From Paenibacillus sp. ACRRX (GTDB lineage Bacteria; Bacillota; Bacilli; Paenibacillales; Paenibacillaceae), in contig NZ_JAKRNK010000002.1 in NCBI RefSeq assembly GCF_022346885.1, positions 62,001 to 126,000 of the forward strand: a stretch of DNA of 64,000 nt, given 5' to 3'. Position 1 is the stretch's first letter. Each line of letters opens with the position of its first letter. Position numbers and translations under genes: made by a program. Below, one piece after another: positions 63,059 through 64,000 of this stretch. The notes beneath the pieces were generated by a model. That model saw nothing but the letters and a program-made list of their open reading frames with translations, ran no database searches and had not been told where the DNA came from.

Positions 63059-64000
63059 TTAGATGAAGAGCAATTTATTAAAGTTATTCATCAAGCTATG
63101 AAGTTCTTGTGTAATCCTTGTTATTTGGTACTCCTCGCAGAATAACCTGATCATTAGTTCATCCTCTTTTACGGCAATCGCGATCTCGGTAGATACATTG
63201 TTTGTCTGACTACCGTAAATCTCCTTAATTCTGCTGAGCTCTTCCACCATCTCTGATTGTGAATCATACATACCCAGATAGTTAAAAATCGGTATTCGGA
63301 TTGCTTCTGAGCTGTAGATATCCTTTATGGCGCGTCTCACCTTTTTATACTTGTTCTTCGGTTCCTCACGAGACATCAATGCTGCAAAATTTATGTTTTT
63401 CTCGTATGCAAAGCTAATTAATTCATTAATCTCTTCAAAAGCTAGATGTTGATCACATCGTACGCTTATAGGCAAAATATCAATAAACGCCCCAATTGTA
63501 TGATAATAATTGTTTGCCTGATATTTTCTTCCTGTATGCAGGATTGCAAACGGTATCGTATCAAGCTCGAAATTAAGCTCTAGAACTTTCAAAAATATTT
63601 TCAAGGATATATCCCATGACATATCTTCTATGGATTCACGAATGTCGTCTGTTATCGGAATGGAAATAGTAGTATTTATTAATGATGCTTCCTTATATTT
63701 TTTGAAATACTGGCTATAGCTGGCGTGAAAATCATTTAGCTTATATTTCTCGATCAGTTCTTTTTCCGTTATGCCTTGAGGTCCCTTCAACTGCTCTGTA
63801 ACATAATGCTCATATTGCAAAATGTCATGTCTTACTAATTCACCATTGTTTGAATAGGCTTGCCGTATGCTCGCTTGGATGATTTCGAAGCTCATTGCAT
63901 CAAAAATTAAATGATTAAATGGCATATATACTTTAAAATCATTCTCAGCGAACTTGACCATGATTACTTTATACAACAAGCTGCCAAAAATATCTGCACG
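63059..64000 (-). CDS. Condensation-type domain, C-terminal part of an NRPS-like protein
   Basis: At least 313 residues; the frame is open to the window edge, so the N-terminus is missing. It resembles the C-terminal two thirds of a condensation domain: MPFNHLIFDAMSFEIIQ sits at the HHxxxDG motif, DFHASYSQYFKKY follows, and HTIGAFIDILPISV matches the vGxfvNtLPl block. The first His of HHxxxDG is Asn and the Gly is Ala, so catalysis may be altered. It is the last domain before the stop, so it could be a terminal condensation/release domain or a free-standing one. Confidence 0.75.
   Translation of the reverse strand, partial: RADIFGSLLYKVIMVKFAENDFKVYMPFNHLIFDAMSFEIIQASIRQAYSNNGELVRHDILQYEHYVTEQLKGPQGITEKELIEKYKLNDFHASYSQYFKKYKEASLINTTISIPITDDIRESIEDMSWDISLKIFLKVLELNFELDTIPFAILHTGRKYQANNYYHTIGAFIDILPISVRCDQHLAFEEINELISFAYEKNINFAALMSREEPKNKYKKVRRAIKDIYSSEAIRIPIFNYLGMYDSQSEMVEELSRIKEIYGSQTNNVSTEIAIAVKEDELMIRLFCEEYQITRITQELHSLMNNFNKLLFI

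Noticed and set aside
1..64000. CRISPR arrays, rRNA or tRNA genes, prophage
   Set aside because: I saw no regularly spaced repeats, rRNA segments, tRNA cloverleaf sequences or phage structural genes; a tRNA cannot be fully excluded without a search tool.

Overview
The window looks like chromosomal DNA of a Paenibacillaceae member, most likely Paenibacillus. Low-to-mid GC, strong GGAGG ribosome-binding sites, frequent GTG/TTG starts, lipoprotein signals with Gram-positive style lipoboxes, paired ECF sigma/anti-sigma genes and an opine-metallophore locus all fit this. Nearly all genes lie on the minus strand. The species is an inference from gene content; there is no rRNA or other phylogenetic marker here.

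Layout. 1-2800: the 5' end of a YdeI-like gene, an ArsR-SRPBCC operon behind a promoter with two matching operators, a transposase relic and a secreted serine hydrolase. 3160-12230: a complete opine-metallophore (cnt) locus, in transcription order cntD, cntF, cntL, cntM, cntA, cntB, cntC, an EamA exporter and a methyltransferase; no histidine racemase gene (cntK) is present. 12430-18680: a NarL-type two-component system with a nosDFYL-type copper-delivery set plus TlpA and a YtkA-like lipoprotein, but no nosZ. 18950-28480: a permease broken by one stop codon, repair and methyltransferase genes, an ECF sigma/anti-sigma pair, a GNAT protein and a TPR-SUKH protein.

28740-33860 is the most unusual part. 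Three tandem genes encode peptides of 49-50 residues with one shared eight-cysteine framework. They follow an ABC exporter, two unrecognised proteins, a MauE-type membrane redox protein (CSCFG) and two thioredoxin-fold proteins (CLGC and CAPC), all on one strand and tightly packed. A 34-codon ORF for a further Cys-rich peptide lies before the terminator. I read this as a dedicated oxidative-folding and export system for small disulfide-rich peptides, analogous to the MauD/MauE system that matures the many-disulfide small subunit of methylamine dehydrogenase. I do not recognise the peptides as any described family.

34400-46700: a groEL 3' relic, a CatB-type acetyltransferase, a suppressor-of-fused domain protein, a CPBP protease, a YtrABC-like GntR/ABC operon with its palindrome, and an RND pump with lipoprotein adaptor and TolC-like partner, divergent from a MerR regulator with matching dyads in both promoters. 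46700-58180: a second ECF/anti-sigma pair, and a sugar-type ABC importer (binding protein, two permeases, plus an HlyD-like adaptor) next to an OmpR-type two-component system. A 56-bp element is repeated ahead of the binding-protein gene and ahead of the permeases. 58490-64000: a DUF1036 protein with a basic tail, a short UvrA-like protein, a decayed second copy of the ArsR-SRPBCC cassette that kept its promoter, and the 3' end of a nonribosomal peptide synthetase-type condensation domain running off the window.
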